Made by a program: the position numbers and the translations under genes | Shown: positions 25,742 to 34,134 of the stretch, piece by piece | Layout of the letters: every line of letters begins with the position of its first letter | How positions within the stretch are numbered: position 1 is the first letter of the stretch | Notes under the pieces: model-generated | The model's input: only the letters and a program-made list of their open reading frames with translations | The model's database searches: none | What the model was told of the DNA's origin: nothing | Assembly: GCF_900109745.1 (NCBI RefSeq) | Contig: NZ_FOAV01000008.1 | Location: 124,001 to 188,000, forward strand | Direction of reading: 5' to 3' | From: Roseateles sp. YR242 | GTDB taxonomy: Bacteria > Pseudomonadota > Gammaproteobacteria > Burkholderiales > Burkholderiaceae_C | Length of the DNA stretch: 64,000 nt

Positions 25742-27385
25742 TCAGGACTTCTGCATCTGTTGCTGGAAGGTGATCTCGATGAATTCAGCCGGGCGGCTGA
25801 TGGCCACCAGCACGGTGACCTTCAGGATGCCTTCGAGGATGTCCTCGGGCGTCATCGTCTCGTTCAGGCCGACGTGGACGCTGAATGCGTCTTCCGGCAC
25901 CGAGCCCGCCAGGCCGCCACGCTTCCACACGCTGGTGAGGAAGTTGCTGATCATGGCCTTGATGGTCACCCACGTGTTGCTGACGTTGGGTTCGAACACC
26001 ATGGCCTTGGCCGCCAGGCGGCAGGACTCCTCCAGCATGATCATGGTGCGACGCACGTTGACGTAGCGCCAGTCCAGGCTGTTGCCGTCCAGCGTCCGGG
26101 CCCCCCACACCAGCACCCCCTCGCCGATGAAGCTGCGGATGGCATTGATGGACTTGCCCTGCGTGGTGACGTTGAGGTCTTCCTGGTCCTCATGCGAGAT
26201 GGAGACCGAAGGCGCCACCACGCCGTTGATGCTGACGTTGGCCGGGGCCTTCCACACCCCGCGGGTGTTGTCCACCATGGTGTAGATGCCGGCCATGGCG
26301 GCGGCTGGCGGCAGCACGTTGAGCTGGTTGCGTGCCTCGCCCATCAGCGTGTTGTAGATGGGGCTGATGGCCGTGAGGCTCTTGTGCAGCAGGGTCTTGT
26401 GGGTGGCAATGGCACCCTTGAGGGCATCCTCGGCCAGCAGCTTCTGCTTGTCCTCCTCGGACTTGGCGGAATTGGTGATGGCTTCGGACAGGTCGGCCTT
26501 CCAGGCCGCGTCGTCATAGCTCACCTGGCGCAGGGATTTCCACAGGGACTTGCGGCGCAGCGCCGCGCCGGTGTCGCCCTTGGCATCCGCATCGTCCGCC
26601 TCTGTGGCCGGCAGTTGCAGGTCCTGGCGGATCAGCTCGGACAGCTGGGTGGCGTTGACCACGTTGGTGTAGTCCAGGTCACGTTCCTGGACCACGGTGG
26701 TGCGCACCCACGGGTAGTAGGCGGTGGCAAAGTCCAGGAAGTTCACGCCCAGGCTGTTGCGGAAGGCGGCCACCGGGTCGCCCCGGTTGTCCTTCAGGTC
26801 GCGGTCGCCGCCCCACACATCCAGGATGGCAATGCGGCTGCGCATCTTGCCGCCGCAGTGCTGCAGCATGGCCTGCTGGACGGAGACGCAGTCGTTCTCC
26901 GGCAGCAGCACGGCGTCGGGGATGACCAGCATCGTGGGCTCCTGCTCCTTGAGCAGCGCATCGATGCCCTTGGTCAGGTCCTCCGCGCCAATCGTGCTGT
27001 CGTAGTCACCCACCGACACGATGTAGCAAGGGCCGCCGCCGTTCTGGAAGAAGTGGCGCATGCTGTGATACAGCAGGAAGCGGCCGCCGTCCTTGCCGGG
27101 CGGCTGGTCGAGCACATAGTCCTTCTTCTCCACCGTGAAGGCGGATTCATGGTCCGTGGCGGCCATCTCCCTGATCGTCAGCCGGGCCGCGGGGGCCATG
27201 CCGAAATAGGTGTGGAACTCCGCCATGGAGCTGATGCGCCAGGGGCGTCCCTTGAGGGACTTGCCGCCGTTGTCCGCCTTGGCGGTGTATCCGACGAAGG
27301 CGGGCACCGCGGTGGCTACCTCCACGACGGAGTTGGGAAAGGCGTTTTTCTCAACAATATAGACACCGGGTGTCTTCATAGCCAT
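25742..27385 (-). CDS. contractile sheath protein (Afp2-4-like)
   Basis: 547-residue sheath protein; contraction of the polymer drives the tube outward. The N-terminal arm is TPGVYIVEKNAFPNSVVEVA, followed by PAFVGYTAKADNGGKSL. The C-terminal core carries RGVWKAPANVSINGVVAPSV, SFIGEGVLVWGARTLDGNS and YVNVRRTMIMLEESCRLAAK. It ends with the handshake arm FIEITFQQQMQKS. Only one sheath gene is present, whereas Afp has three, so this is a simpler eCIS type. A strong GAGGAGG ribosome site precedes the ATG. Confidence 0.96.
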   Translation of the reverse strand: MAMKTPGVYIVEKNAFPNSVVEVATAVPAFVGYTAKADNGGKSLKGRPWRISSMAEFHTYFGMAPAARLTIREMAATDHESAFTVEKKDYVLDQPPGKDGGRFLLYHSMRHFFQNGGGPCYIVSVGDYDSTIGAEDLTKGIDALLKEQEPTMLVIPDAVLLPENDCVSVQQAMLQHCGGKMRSRIAILDVWGGDRDLKDNRGDPVAAFRNSLGVNFLDFATAYYPWVRTTVVQERDLDYTNVVNATQLSELIRQDLQLPATEADDADAKGDTGAALRRKSLWKSLRQVSYDDAAWKADLSEAITNSAKSEEDKQKLLAEDALKGAIATHKTLLHKSLTAISPIYNTLMGEARNQLNVLPPAAAMAGIYTMVDNTRGVWKAPANVSINGVVAPSVSISHEDQEDLNVTTQGKSINAIRSFIGEGVLVWGARTLDGNSLDWRYVNVRRTMIMLEESCRLAAKAMVFEPNVSNTWVTIKAMISNFLTSVWKRGGLAGSVPEDAFSVHVGLNETMTPEDILEGILKVTVLVAISRPAEFIEITFQQQMQKS

Positions 27386-27454
27386 GACGGCCTCCTCTCA
27401 GCAGGAATGAACAAAGGTGTGCAGCGACGCTGGTGTGCTGCGTTCGGCAGTGCT

Positions 27455-28411
27455 TCAGCGGTGAACGTGGATTTCGGAGACCAGCGTCGCCGCACCGTCG
27501 ATCTCCTCGCGGGCCAGGTGTTGCGGGCCGGGCACCGGCAGCCGCTTGACCAGGACTCTGGACAACCCCGCCTGCCGGCATCGCAGCTGCAGGCGGGCCT
27601 GGGAGCGCTCCGCCAGCACGATGGGCGCCCGTGAATGCAGCGCCAGCAGCGTGCGCCCGTCATCCAGGCGCTCGGCGGTGGGGGGATGAAAACTGATCGC
27701 GCCGGCCGGGTCGTGGACCTCCAGGGCGTCTTCCGGCCAGTCACCAAACAGGCAGTACCGCCAGACTGTGGCGCGCGCTGGCAGCGACCATCGCAGGTGG
27801 CGGGGCAGGCCGTGGCCGCGCCGCACGGTGGCTGCGGTGAGCGCCGCCTGGGCGGCTGCGTTGGTGGCTGGGTCGGTGCCTGCGGTGGCGGCCGTCAGGA
27901 TGGCGTTGGCCGTCGGCAGGTCGGTGGGCCGCAGCCACGACGGGGGCAGGCGCAGCTGCGCAAAGGGCGGCCGCCAGGCGGCTTCGCCGTCCAGGTGCAG
28001 CGCCACATCCGGCGTCGTCTGGCCGGGCAGGGCCACGGGCACCACCCGCACCACCGTCGCGAGCGGTTCGCCATGGGTCCACCCGGGCCCCTCTTCGGCG
28101 GCGTCCGGCGCTTCCAGCAGCAGCAGCTCGCGTGGCCGGCGGGCGGGGTCGGCGGTGTAGAGGGCAAAGTGCGCCTCGGTGGCGCGCACCAGCCAGCGCA
28201 GCGGGCTGGTGTCCTCCGCCATCAACTGCTCGCTGGCATCCTCGGGCCCCAACAACCACAGAGATGTCCCATCCTGGCGCGACATGACATCGGCGCGGCG
28301 CAGCCGCACAGCGGTGTCATCGGCCGGTTCGAATTGCAGGCCCCGGCCGCGACCATCCGCAAAGTAGCCGTGCGTTGCGTCCAGCCGCAGCAGGGGCAGG
28401 GTGCCGCTCAT
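27455..28411 (-). CDS. unknown protein between terminator and sheath genes of the injection system
   Basis: I do not recognise this 318-residue protein. The N-terminus (LPLLRLDATHGYFADGRGRG) begins a beta-rich stretch. The middle is Ala/Pro-rich with a likely flexible part around 170-195 (TAATAGTDPATNAAAQAAL). The C-terminal half (LPRHLRWSLPARATVWRYCL; GRTLLALHSRAPIVLAERSQ; VKRLPVPGPQHLAREEIDGA) again looks beta-rich. No signal peptide or membrane helix is present. It overlaps the DUF4255 gene by four bases, so it is made together with a terminal cap protein. A structural or assembly role at the sheath end is plausible, but nothing in the sequence proves it. Confidence 0.8.
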   Translation of the reverse strand: MSGTLPLLRLDATHGYFADGRGRGLQFEPADDTAVRLRRADVMSRQDGTSLWLLGPEDASEQLMAEDTSPLRWLVRATEAHFALYTADPARRPRELLLLEAPDAAEEGPGWTHGEPLATVVRVVPVALPGQTTPDVALHLDGEAAWRPPFAQLRLPPSWLRPTDLPTANAILTAATAGTDPATNAAAQAALTAATVRRGHGLPRHLRWSLPARATVWRYCLFGDWPEDALEVHDPAGAISFHPPTAERLDDGRTLLALHSRAPIVLAERSQARLQLRCRQAGLSRVLVKRLPVPGPQHLAREEIDGAATLVSEIHVHR

Positions 28412-28983
28412 GGCGCGCTCCCCATCCGCACCTGCGGATCGCGCACTGGGGGCAGCGTGGCCTGGCTATGGCCGGCGTCGATGGTGATGAGCCGCAGCCG
28501 GTACATCACCGACGGCAGGTAGCGCCCACCGAAGAGGCCCCAGACCTGGGACAGTTCACTGAAGCCGAGGTTTTCCAGGTCCAGCACCAGGCGGTCGATG
28601 CGCGGGTCCAGGTCCGGGGTGTTGTGGTGGTCGAAGAGCGGGCGGGACTGGAAGAAGGCGATGGTGCTGGAGAGCAGCTTCAGCGCTTCCGGGTAGGTGC
28701 TGCCGCCGAAGTTGGCGGCAATCATCAGCATCAGGTTGAGGTGCACCGGTGCCGGCTGGAGGGTTTGCCGCCCATGGGTGGGCGTCTTGGGCGCCACGCC
28801 GCCGATGGTGTCGCGCTGCAGGTTCACCAGGAACAGCGCCAGCCGGTTGGCCGTGTGGGTGGCCAGGCCACCGTCGTGCTCATGCAGGCTGGACACCACC
28901 ACCAGGTCGTCGGTCACCATGAAGGACCGGCGCAGCGACTGGTTCAGTTGCTGGGCGAGGTTGACGAGGGCGGCGTCGATCAT
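28408..28983 (-). CDS. DUF4255 tube/sheath terminator (Afp16-like)
   Basis: 191-residue member of the DUF4255 family, which includes Afp16, the protein that caps the tube-sheath and determines its final length. The family pattern is clear: MIDAALVNLAQQLNQSLRRS at the start, then LALFLVNLQRDT, LNLMLMIAANFG and YPEALKLLSSTIAFFQSRP. VYRLRLITIDAG-like spacing is seen near the end (MYRLRLITIDAGHSQ). The open frame reaches 29040 through a TTG, but the ATG at 28983 opens the conserved part. This is the first gene of the injection-system operon, divergent from the STAND regulator. Confidence 0.92.
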   Translation of the reverse strand: MIDAALVNLAQQLNQSLRRSFMVTDDLVVVSSLHEHDGGLATHTANRLALFLVNLQRDTIGGVAPKTPTHGRQTLQPAPVHLNLMLMIAANFGGSTYPEALKLLSSTIAFFQSRPLFDHHNTPDLDPRIDRLVLDLENLGFSELSQVWGLFGGRYLPSVMYRLRLITIDAGHSQATLPPVRDPQVRMGSAP

Positions 28984-29219
28984 GGTGGTGGCGTGAGGGC
29001 AGGGACGAAGGCGTCGGGGCTGTGAAGCAAGGTGACGCAACGATAGGTGTCGGGGTCCGCCAGCCCCATCGGATGGAATCTGAGCTTGCCGGTGCGCATT
29101 CCTGATTTCGCCCTCGGGATCGTGGGTGCGCCACCACAGGATGGACGGGGGCGCACGGCCCTCCTAGACTGCACGCCTCGCCGCCCGGGGACCTCGGTCG
29201 GCGCGAGGGAGAGAACAAC
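28984..29219. promoter_or_regulatory. divergent control region of injection system and its likely regulator
   Basis: 236-base spacer between the first eCIS gene (minus) and the STAND regulator gene (plus). It must hold the promoters of both. I found no convincing -35/-10 pair and no strong palindrome, consistent with activator-dependent promoters. The plus gene has a good ribosome site (GAGGGAGA, seven bases before its ATG); the minus gene has none that I can see. Confidence 0.5.
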
Positions 29220-32200
29220 ATGGATCCGATCACTGACAACGGCCCCGCGCCGGGCGCCAATGCGCCTGGATCCGCCGGACGGCCGGCGTTGCCGCCGGCG
29301 CGCAAGGCCGATGTCGACGCACGTGCGGACGCGGCCAACCCACGCGCCAGCGTGGCCAGGGGAGAAGCCGCTGGAGGCGCTGCCGCCGACACCGGCGCGG
29401 GCACCCGCTTCATGTTGGGCGACTGGCTGGTCGACGTGGCGGCCCGCCGTTTGCGGCGCGGCGAGCAGACGCTCAGCCTGGAGCCACGCCCGATGGCGGT
29501 GCTGGCCGCGCTGTGCCGCCACCCCGGCGAGGTCATGGGGGCGGAGGCGCTGCTGGCCGCCTGCTGGCCCGGCGAGAGCCTGGGCGACAACCCTGTGCAC
29601 AAGGTGATGGCCGGCCTGCGCAAGGCTTTGGACGACAGCGCCACCGCGCCCCGATATATCGAGACCATCCGCAAGCAGGGCTATCGCGTGGTGGCGCCGA
29701 TTGGCGTGTTGTCCGCCCTGGGTACGCGCAGCCATGAAGGGGCCTGGCGCGATGACTCGCCGTTCTGTGGCCTGGAGCCGTTCGACGAAGCCCATGCGGC
29801 CGTCTTCTTCGGCCGTGACGATGCGGTGGCAGCCCTGCAATCCCGTCTGGCCGCGCAATGGCGGCGGCGTCAGCCGCTGGTGGTGTTGCTGGGCCCCAGC
29901 GGTTCGGGCAAGACCTCGCTGGTGCAGGCGGGGCTGTTGCCGGCCTTGCGCGGTCAGCCCGAAGCACGCCTGGCCGCCACCGGCGTGAGCATCTGCGCCA
30001 GCGCCACAGTGGATCTGGCCTCGCTGGGTGACCTGGACCCCTGGTCCGCGCTGGCGGGCGGCCTGCTGGATTGGGACTGGGAGGGCCAACCCTTGCTTTC
30101 CGGCCACAGCATCACGTCGCTGGCCGAGCTGCTGCGCGAGCAGCCGCAGGAGGTGCTGCGCCTGCTGGGCATCGCGCTGGAAGCTGCGAGGCTGGTGGGC
30201 ACGCCGCCGCTGCTGGTGCTGGACCGCCTGGAGGCCGTGCTGCAGGCCGCAGGCCCGGAAGGGGCCTCGTTGGCGGCCCGCTTCATCGCCACCATCGACA
30301 CGCTGGTGGCCAGCGGCCAACTGCTGGTGCTGGCACTCTGCCGCAACGATTTTTATCCGGCCCTGGCCCAGCATCCCACGCTGATGCGAGACAAGGAGCA
30401 GGGCGCCCACATGGACCTGGCCCCGCCGGATGCCGACGCGCTGGCGCAGATGATCCGCCTGCCGGCGCGCGCGGCCGGCCTGGTCTTTGCTACCGATGCG
30501 AGTGGACTCAACCGCCTGGACGACCGGCTCAGCACCGATGCCATGCAGGCGCCGGATGCCTTGCCGCTGCTGCAGTACACGCTGCAGGCGCTCTATCTCG
30601 GCCGTGCGGCCGGCGACGTGTTGAGCTGGGACGCCTATGAAGCCATGGGGGGACTGGAGGGCGCCATTGGCCGCCATGCAGAAGCGGTGCTTGCCGGGCT
30701 GCCCACCTCGCAGCAGGAGGCGCTGGTGCGGCTGCTGCCGCGCATCGTCGGCCTGGCGTCCGAAGAAGCCACGCCCACCAGCCGCTGGGCCTCGGCGGCC
30801 TCGTTGGGTGACGACCATGAACGGGCGCTGGCCCATGCCTTTGTGGAAGCACGCCTGCTGGTAGCCGACCACGTGGCGGGGGCCACCGGGTTTCGCGTTG
30901 CGCACGAAGCCTTGCTGCGGCGCTGGCCCCGGGTCACGGCCTGGGTGGCGCAGCATCGGGTGACGCTGGCCTTGCGGGATGAGTTGCGGCCATGGATGCA
31001 ACGTTGGGTGGAGGGCGGTGGTGCGCCGCAGCTGCTGCTGCCAGGCGGCGGCCTGCTGTGGCAGGCATCGCGGGCGCTACGTCAGTCATCGGCGCTCTTC
31101 GGCCCGGAAGAGCAGCGTTTCATTGCCCAGTCACTGGCCCGGCTGCGTCGGCAACGCCGCTTGCGCTGGATGGGCCTGGCGTTGGTCGTGATGCTGGCCG
31201 GCGTCGCATTGGTGGCGGCCATTGCTTATGGACGCCAGGCCCGACTCGCGGCGGACCGGGAGCGCCAGAGCCAGCGGCTGGCTTCGTTCATGCTGGGGGA
31301 TCTGGCGGACCAGTTGCGGCCGATCGGCAAGCTGGATCTGCTCAGCCGGATCGCGGAGCAGGGCGTGCGGGTGCTGGCACCTGCCGACGGGGCTGGAGAG
31401 TCGGCGGCCGAGGCGCTGCAGCGCGCCAAGGCGCTGGTGGTCATTGGCGAGGTCAACAGCAGCCGGGGCAAGGGCCGCACCGATGTGGCGGTGGAGGCGC
31501 TGGAAGCGGCCCGACGCCTGTTGCTGGCGGCCCACCCGACGCCGGATGTCGACCTGGCCGACCACTACCGCACCCTCGGTGCCAGCGCGTTCTGGCTGGG
31601 GCAGATGGCCCTGGACAGCGGTGATGCTGCTGCCGCGATGAAATGGTTTGGTGCCTACCGTGAGGCCTGCGAGACCTGGCGCGAGGCGATGCCGGAAGAT
31701 GCCACTGCGCAAATGGAATGGGGTTATGCCGTCAACAGCCTGGGCTCGACCGCCTTCCAGCAGGGGGACTGGGCCGAGGCCCAGCTCTGGTTTGGCCGGG
31801 CGCTGAGCCAGAAACGCGAAGCCTTGCGGCGGCAGCCGGACAGCCGCACCGCTCAGGGCGCGGTGGCGGGCTCCGAGCTCTGGCTCGGCAAGGTGGCGCT
31901 GGTGCGCGGCGAACCCCGCGAGGCCATGGCCCACCTGGACATGGCGCGCGACATCACCGTGGCCCTGGTGAAGGCCGACCCTGATGCCCGCATCCGGGCC
32001 CGCCAGTTGGGCGCCATCGATCTGCGCCGGGCCGACGCCATGCGGGCCATGGGCCGCGCCGATGAGGCTGACTCGGTGATGGCCGATGCGGTCCAGCGCA
32101 TCGAAGCGGCGGTGAGCCAGGACCCGGACAACGGCTACTGGACCATGGAGCTGGCACACGCCCGGGCCACGCTGTTGCTGATGCGTGCCGACCAGTCGCC

Positions 32201-32711
32201 TGCGGCACCGGAGCACATCAGCGCACTGCGGGCCTCGATCCAGGCTGCACCGGGCGGGCCCTCCTTTTCCCGGCGGGACGCGCTGGCGCGGGTCGCCGTG
32301 GCCGAAGTGGCCTCGGCGGCGGCTCGGCAGGCCTGGGGCGATGTGCTTCGCCTGGCCGCGAGCGCGCGCGGGCTGATGACCGCCCTGACGACCGAATGGC
32401 CGCGCCACTGGGCCGTGCAGGATTTGAGTGGCCGTCTGGCGCTGCTGGAGTTGCGGGCGCTGGCGGCGCTGGATGCACAGAAGGCACCGAGGGCGGATAA
32501 GGCGCTGGCGTCGCCGGGGCCGCAGCCGCGCTGTGCGGCCCTGGCCGCGCTGTTGTGGCCGGCCGTGCAGGGCGGCCAGGGCGGCATGCCCCTGGAGGCC
32601 TGGCTGGCCGCCCGGCACTGTGAAAGCCCGGGCCAGGCCGAGACGGATTTCCAACGGCGGCTGATGGCGGGTGGGTATGTGCCCGCCCAGGCCGCACTTC
32701 TTCCACCCTGA
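29220..32711 (+). CDS. membrane-spanning winged-helix / STAND NTPase regulator with periplasmic repeats
   Basis: 1163-residue multidomain regulator. Residues 1-62 are disordered. About 63-160 form an OmpR/CadC-type winged helix (LGDWLVDVAARRLRRGEQTL ... IRKQGYRVVAP). An nSTAND-type NTPase follows, with FFGRDDAVAALQSRL (about 195) and Walker A LLGPSGSGKTSLVQAGLL (about 223-240). One membrane helix lies at about 648-671 (MGLALVVMLAGVALVAAIAY). The C-terminal 490 residues are Ala-rich, helical and TPR-like (GASAFWLGQMALDSGDAAAA). The topology is ToxR/CadC-like: DNA binding and NTPase in the cytoplasm, repeats in the periplasm. Its gene is divergent from the injection-system operon, which makes it the obvious candidate regulator. 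That link is inferred. Confidence 0.9.
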   Translation: MDPITDNGPAPGANAPGSAGRPALPPARKADVDARADAANPRASVARGEAAGGAAADTGAGTRFMLGDWLVDVAARRLRRGEQTLSLEPRPMAVLAALCRHPGEVMGAEALLAACWPGESLGDNPVHKVMAGLRKALDDSATAPRYIETIRKQGYRVVAPIGVLSALGTRSHEGAWRDDSPFCGLEPFDEAHAAVFFGRDDAVAALQSRLAAQWRRRQPLVVLLGPSGSGKTSLVQAGLLPALRGQPEARLAATGVSICASATVDLASLGDLDPWSALAGGLLDWDWEGQPLLSGHSITSLAELLREQPQEVLRLLGIALEAARLVGTPPLLVLDRLEAVLQAAGPEGASLAARFIATIDTLVASGQLLVLALCRNDFYPALAQHPTLMRDKEQGAHMDLAPPDADALAQMIRLPARAAGLVFATDASGLNRLDDRLSTDAMQAPDALPLLQYTLQALYLGRAAGDVLSWDAYEAMGGLEGAIGRHAEAVLAGLPTSQQEALVRLLPRIVGLASEEATPTSRWASAASLGDDHERALAHAFVEARLLVADHVAGATGFRVAHEALLRRWPRVTAWVAQHRVTLALRDELRPWMQRWVEGGGAPQLLLPGGGLLWQASRALRQSSALFGPEEQRFIAQSLARLRRQRRLRWMGLALVVMLAGVALVAAIAYGRQARLAADRERQSQRLASFMLGDLADQLRPIGKLDLLSRIAEQGVRVLAPADGAGESAAEALQRAKALVVIGEVNSSRGKGRTDVAVEALEAARRLLLAAHPTPDVDLADHYRTLGASAFWLGQMALDSGDAAAAMKWFGAYREACETWREAMPEDATAQMEWGYAVNSLGSTAFQQGDWAEAQLWFGRALSQKREALRRQPDSRTAQGAVAGSELWLGKVALVRGEPREAMAHLDMARDITVALVKADPDARIRARQLGAIDLRRADAMRAMGRADEADSVMADAVQRIEAAVSQDPDNGYWTMELAHARATLLLMRADQSPAAPEHISALRASIQAAPGGPSFSRRDALARVAVAEVASAAARQAWGDVLRLAASARGLMTALTTEWPRHWAVQDLSGRLALLELRALAALDAQKAPRADKALASPGPQPRCAALAALLWPAVQGGQGGMPLEAWLAARHCESPGQAETDFQRRLMAGGYVPAQAALLPP

Positions 32712-32751
32712 GGTCCACGACCCTGCACTGACACAACGTCACAGACACAAC

Positions 32752-33231
32752 ATGAGCACCACCGACCCCACCATCTCCACCTACTACGCCGTCCCCGTGA
32801 AGCTGCGCGGCACGCCCGTCGACACCACGATGGAGAAGTGCTGCTATTTCGACAGCGGCTGGATCTCGGCCGAAGCCACCGCCCTCCGGGATATCCTGGA
32901 CCAGAACATGGTGGCCATCGTGCAGGTGGAACCCCAGAACATTCCGGACCGGGTGGCGCAGTTCATCGCCACCTCAGGGTTCGAGATCAACAAGTCGGTC
33001 CTGCTCTTCTCAGCGGTGGCCAAGACGCTGGGCGGTTCCGGCGGCATGCCCAACCTGTTCCTCGCGCGTGAGGACGACGTGCCGCAGGGCAAGTCCTGGT
33101 CGGTCGTGATTCCCGTGGCGCCCACCACCCGGCGCGGCGTGATCCTCGTGTTCCAGTTCCCCGAGGAAGGCGCGCCGGTGCAGTTGATCGCCACCGACGA
33201 CCCCGAAGTGGAAAGCGGCAGCAGCAACTGA
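32752..33231 (+). CDS. small unknown protein downstream of the STAND regulator
   Basis: I do not recognise this 159-residue protein. It begins MSTTDPTISTYYAVPVKLRG and contains TMEKCCYFDSGWISAEATAL, LDQNMVAIVQVEPQNIPDRV and RGVILVFQFPEEGAPVQLIA. It looks like a soluble alpha/beta protein without signal peptide or membrane helix. The ATG at 32752 is chosen because the upstream part of the open frame overlaps the end of the regulator gene and is Pro/His-rich. It lies 40 bases after the regulator on the same strand, so the two are probably co-transcribed. A role with the injection system is possible but unproven. Confidence 0.75.
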   Translation: MSTTDPTISTYYAVPVKLRGTPVDTTMEKCCYFDSGWISAEATALRDILDQNMVAIVQVEPQNIPDRVAQFIATSGFEINKSVLLFSAVAKTLGGSGGMPNLFLAREDDVPQGKSWSVVIPVAPTTRRGVILVFQFPEEGAPVQLIATDDPEVESGSSN

Positions 33232-33311
33232 TCGCCCGCCAAGGGGGTGGAGGAGGGCGAGCAAGGCTTGAGTGCCGGGCCTGGGCACAGCATGTGAGGC
33301 CACCGCCCCCA

Positions 33312-34118
33312 TCAGGAGGGCGCCATCGGCAGCACCTTGCTGTCCCATCGCTCCAGCCGCTGCAGGGCGGTTTCGAAGGGCAGGGGCATGGTGCAGACAC
33401 CGGGGCACAACGGCCGGTCCAGCGCGATGGCGAGGAAGAGACCCAGGCCGATCACGACCGAGGTCAAGGCGGCCACCGTGCGTGGCCCCCGGCTGCCCGG
33501 CAGCAGGCTGAGCAGGCCCAGCGCCAGGCCACTGCTCGCCGCCGTCACCGCCCAGAGCGCGCCGGGAATGGCGCCCTGGAGGTTTTCCAGCCGCTTGTGC
33601 CGCAGGCGCAGCAGTTCATTGATGCGCGTCCATACCTCCGGCATCAGCGCCCGTTCGCCGGGGCTACCCGGCTGGATGTCGGCCAGGGAGCGGAACAGCG
33701 TGTCGAAGGCATCCCAGGTGGCGAGGCTGGATTGCCCCTCCTGCATGGCGGGCCACTCCTTCAGGATCACCGCCCGGGTGTAGGCCTTCAACTGTTCCCG
33801 CGCCAGGCGGGATTCGTCCCGGGGGATCAGGCTGAGACTGCGCCCCAGGCCACCGATGGCGGCGGCCTCCTTCTGCATCGCCTGCCGGGCGCTGGCCGAC
33901 GCTTCCCAGCCGGCGGCGGCGCATTGGCCCAGCAGCAGCGTGGCCAGGCCGGCCATTGCCACCACCACGCCCAGCAGCAGGCGCAGGTCCCGCCGCGCGA
34001 CCGGGCCGGGCCAACATCGATGGCGCAGCGCGTGCCCGCCCACGCCCAGCACCGCGCATCCGCCCACCACCAGGCCCGCGAGCAGCCAATCCGACATGTT
34101 GTAGATCCACAAGGGCAT
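33312..34118 (-). CDS. DUF4239-type membrane protein
   Basis: 268-residue inner-membrane protein. Helices lie at about 8-29 (WLLAGLVVGGCAVLGVGGHA), 43-65 (LRLLLGVVVAMAGLATLLLG), 180-200 (GALWAVTAASSGLALGLLSL) and 207-228 (TVAALTSVVIGLGLFLAIAL). A helical cytoplasmic or periplasmic domain of about 115 residues sits in between. This two-plus-two helix pattern fits the DUF4239 (bestrophin-like) family; its function is unknown. The ATG at 34118 is chosen over an upstream start because GGGAGA lies four bases before it. It follows the response-regulator gene by 16 bases, so it is probably the third gene of the two-component operon. Confidence 0.8.
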   Translation of the reverse strand: MPLWIYNMSDWLLAGLVVGGCAVLGVGGHALRHRCWPGPVARRDLRLLLGVVVAMAGLATLLLGQCAAAGWEASASARQAMQKEAAAIGGLGRSLSLIPRDESRLAREQLKAYTRAVILKEWPAMQEGQSSLATWDAFDTLFRSLADIQPGSPGERALMPEVWTRINELLRLRHKRLENLQGAIPGALWAVTAASSGLALGLLSLLPGSRGPRTVAALTSVVIGLGLFLAIALDRPLCPGVCTMPLPFETALQRLERWDSKVLPMAPS

Positions 34119-34134
34119 ATCGTCTCCCGCTGGC

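Noticed and set aside
7032-28983. Type VI secretion system or R-type tailocin
   Set aside because: There are no TssJ, TssL, TssM or ClpV-type genes and no phage lysis or tail-fibre chaperone genes. DUF4255, DUF5908, DUF4157 and the Afp15-like ATPase point to the eCIS family.
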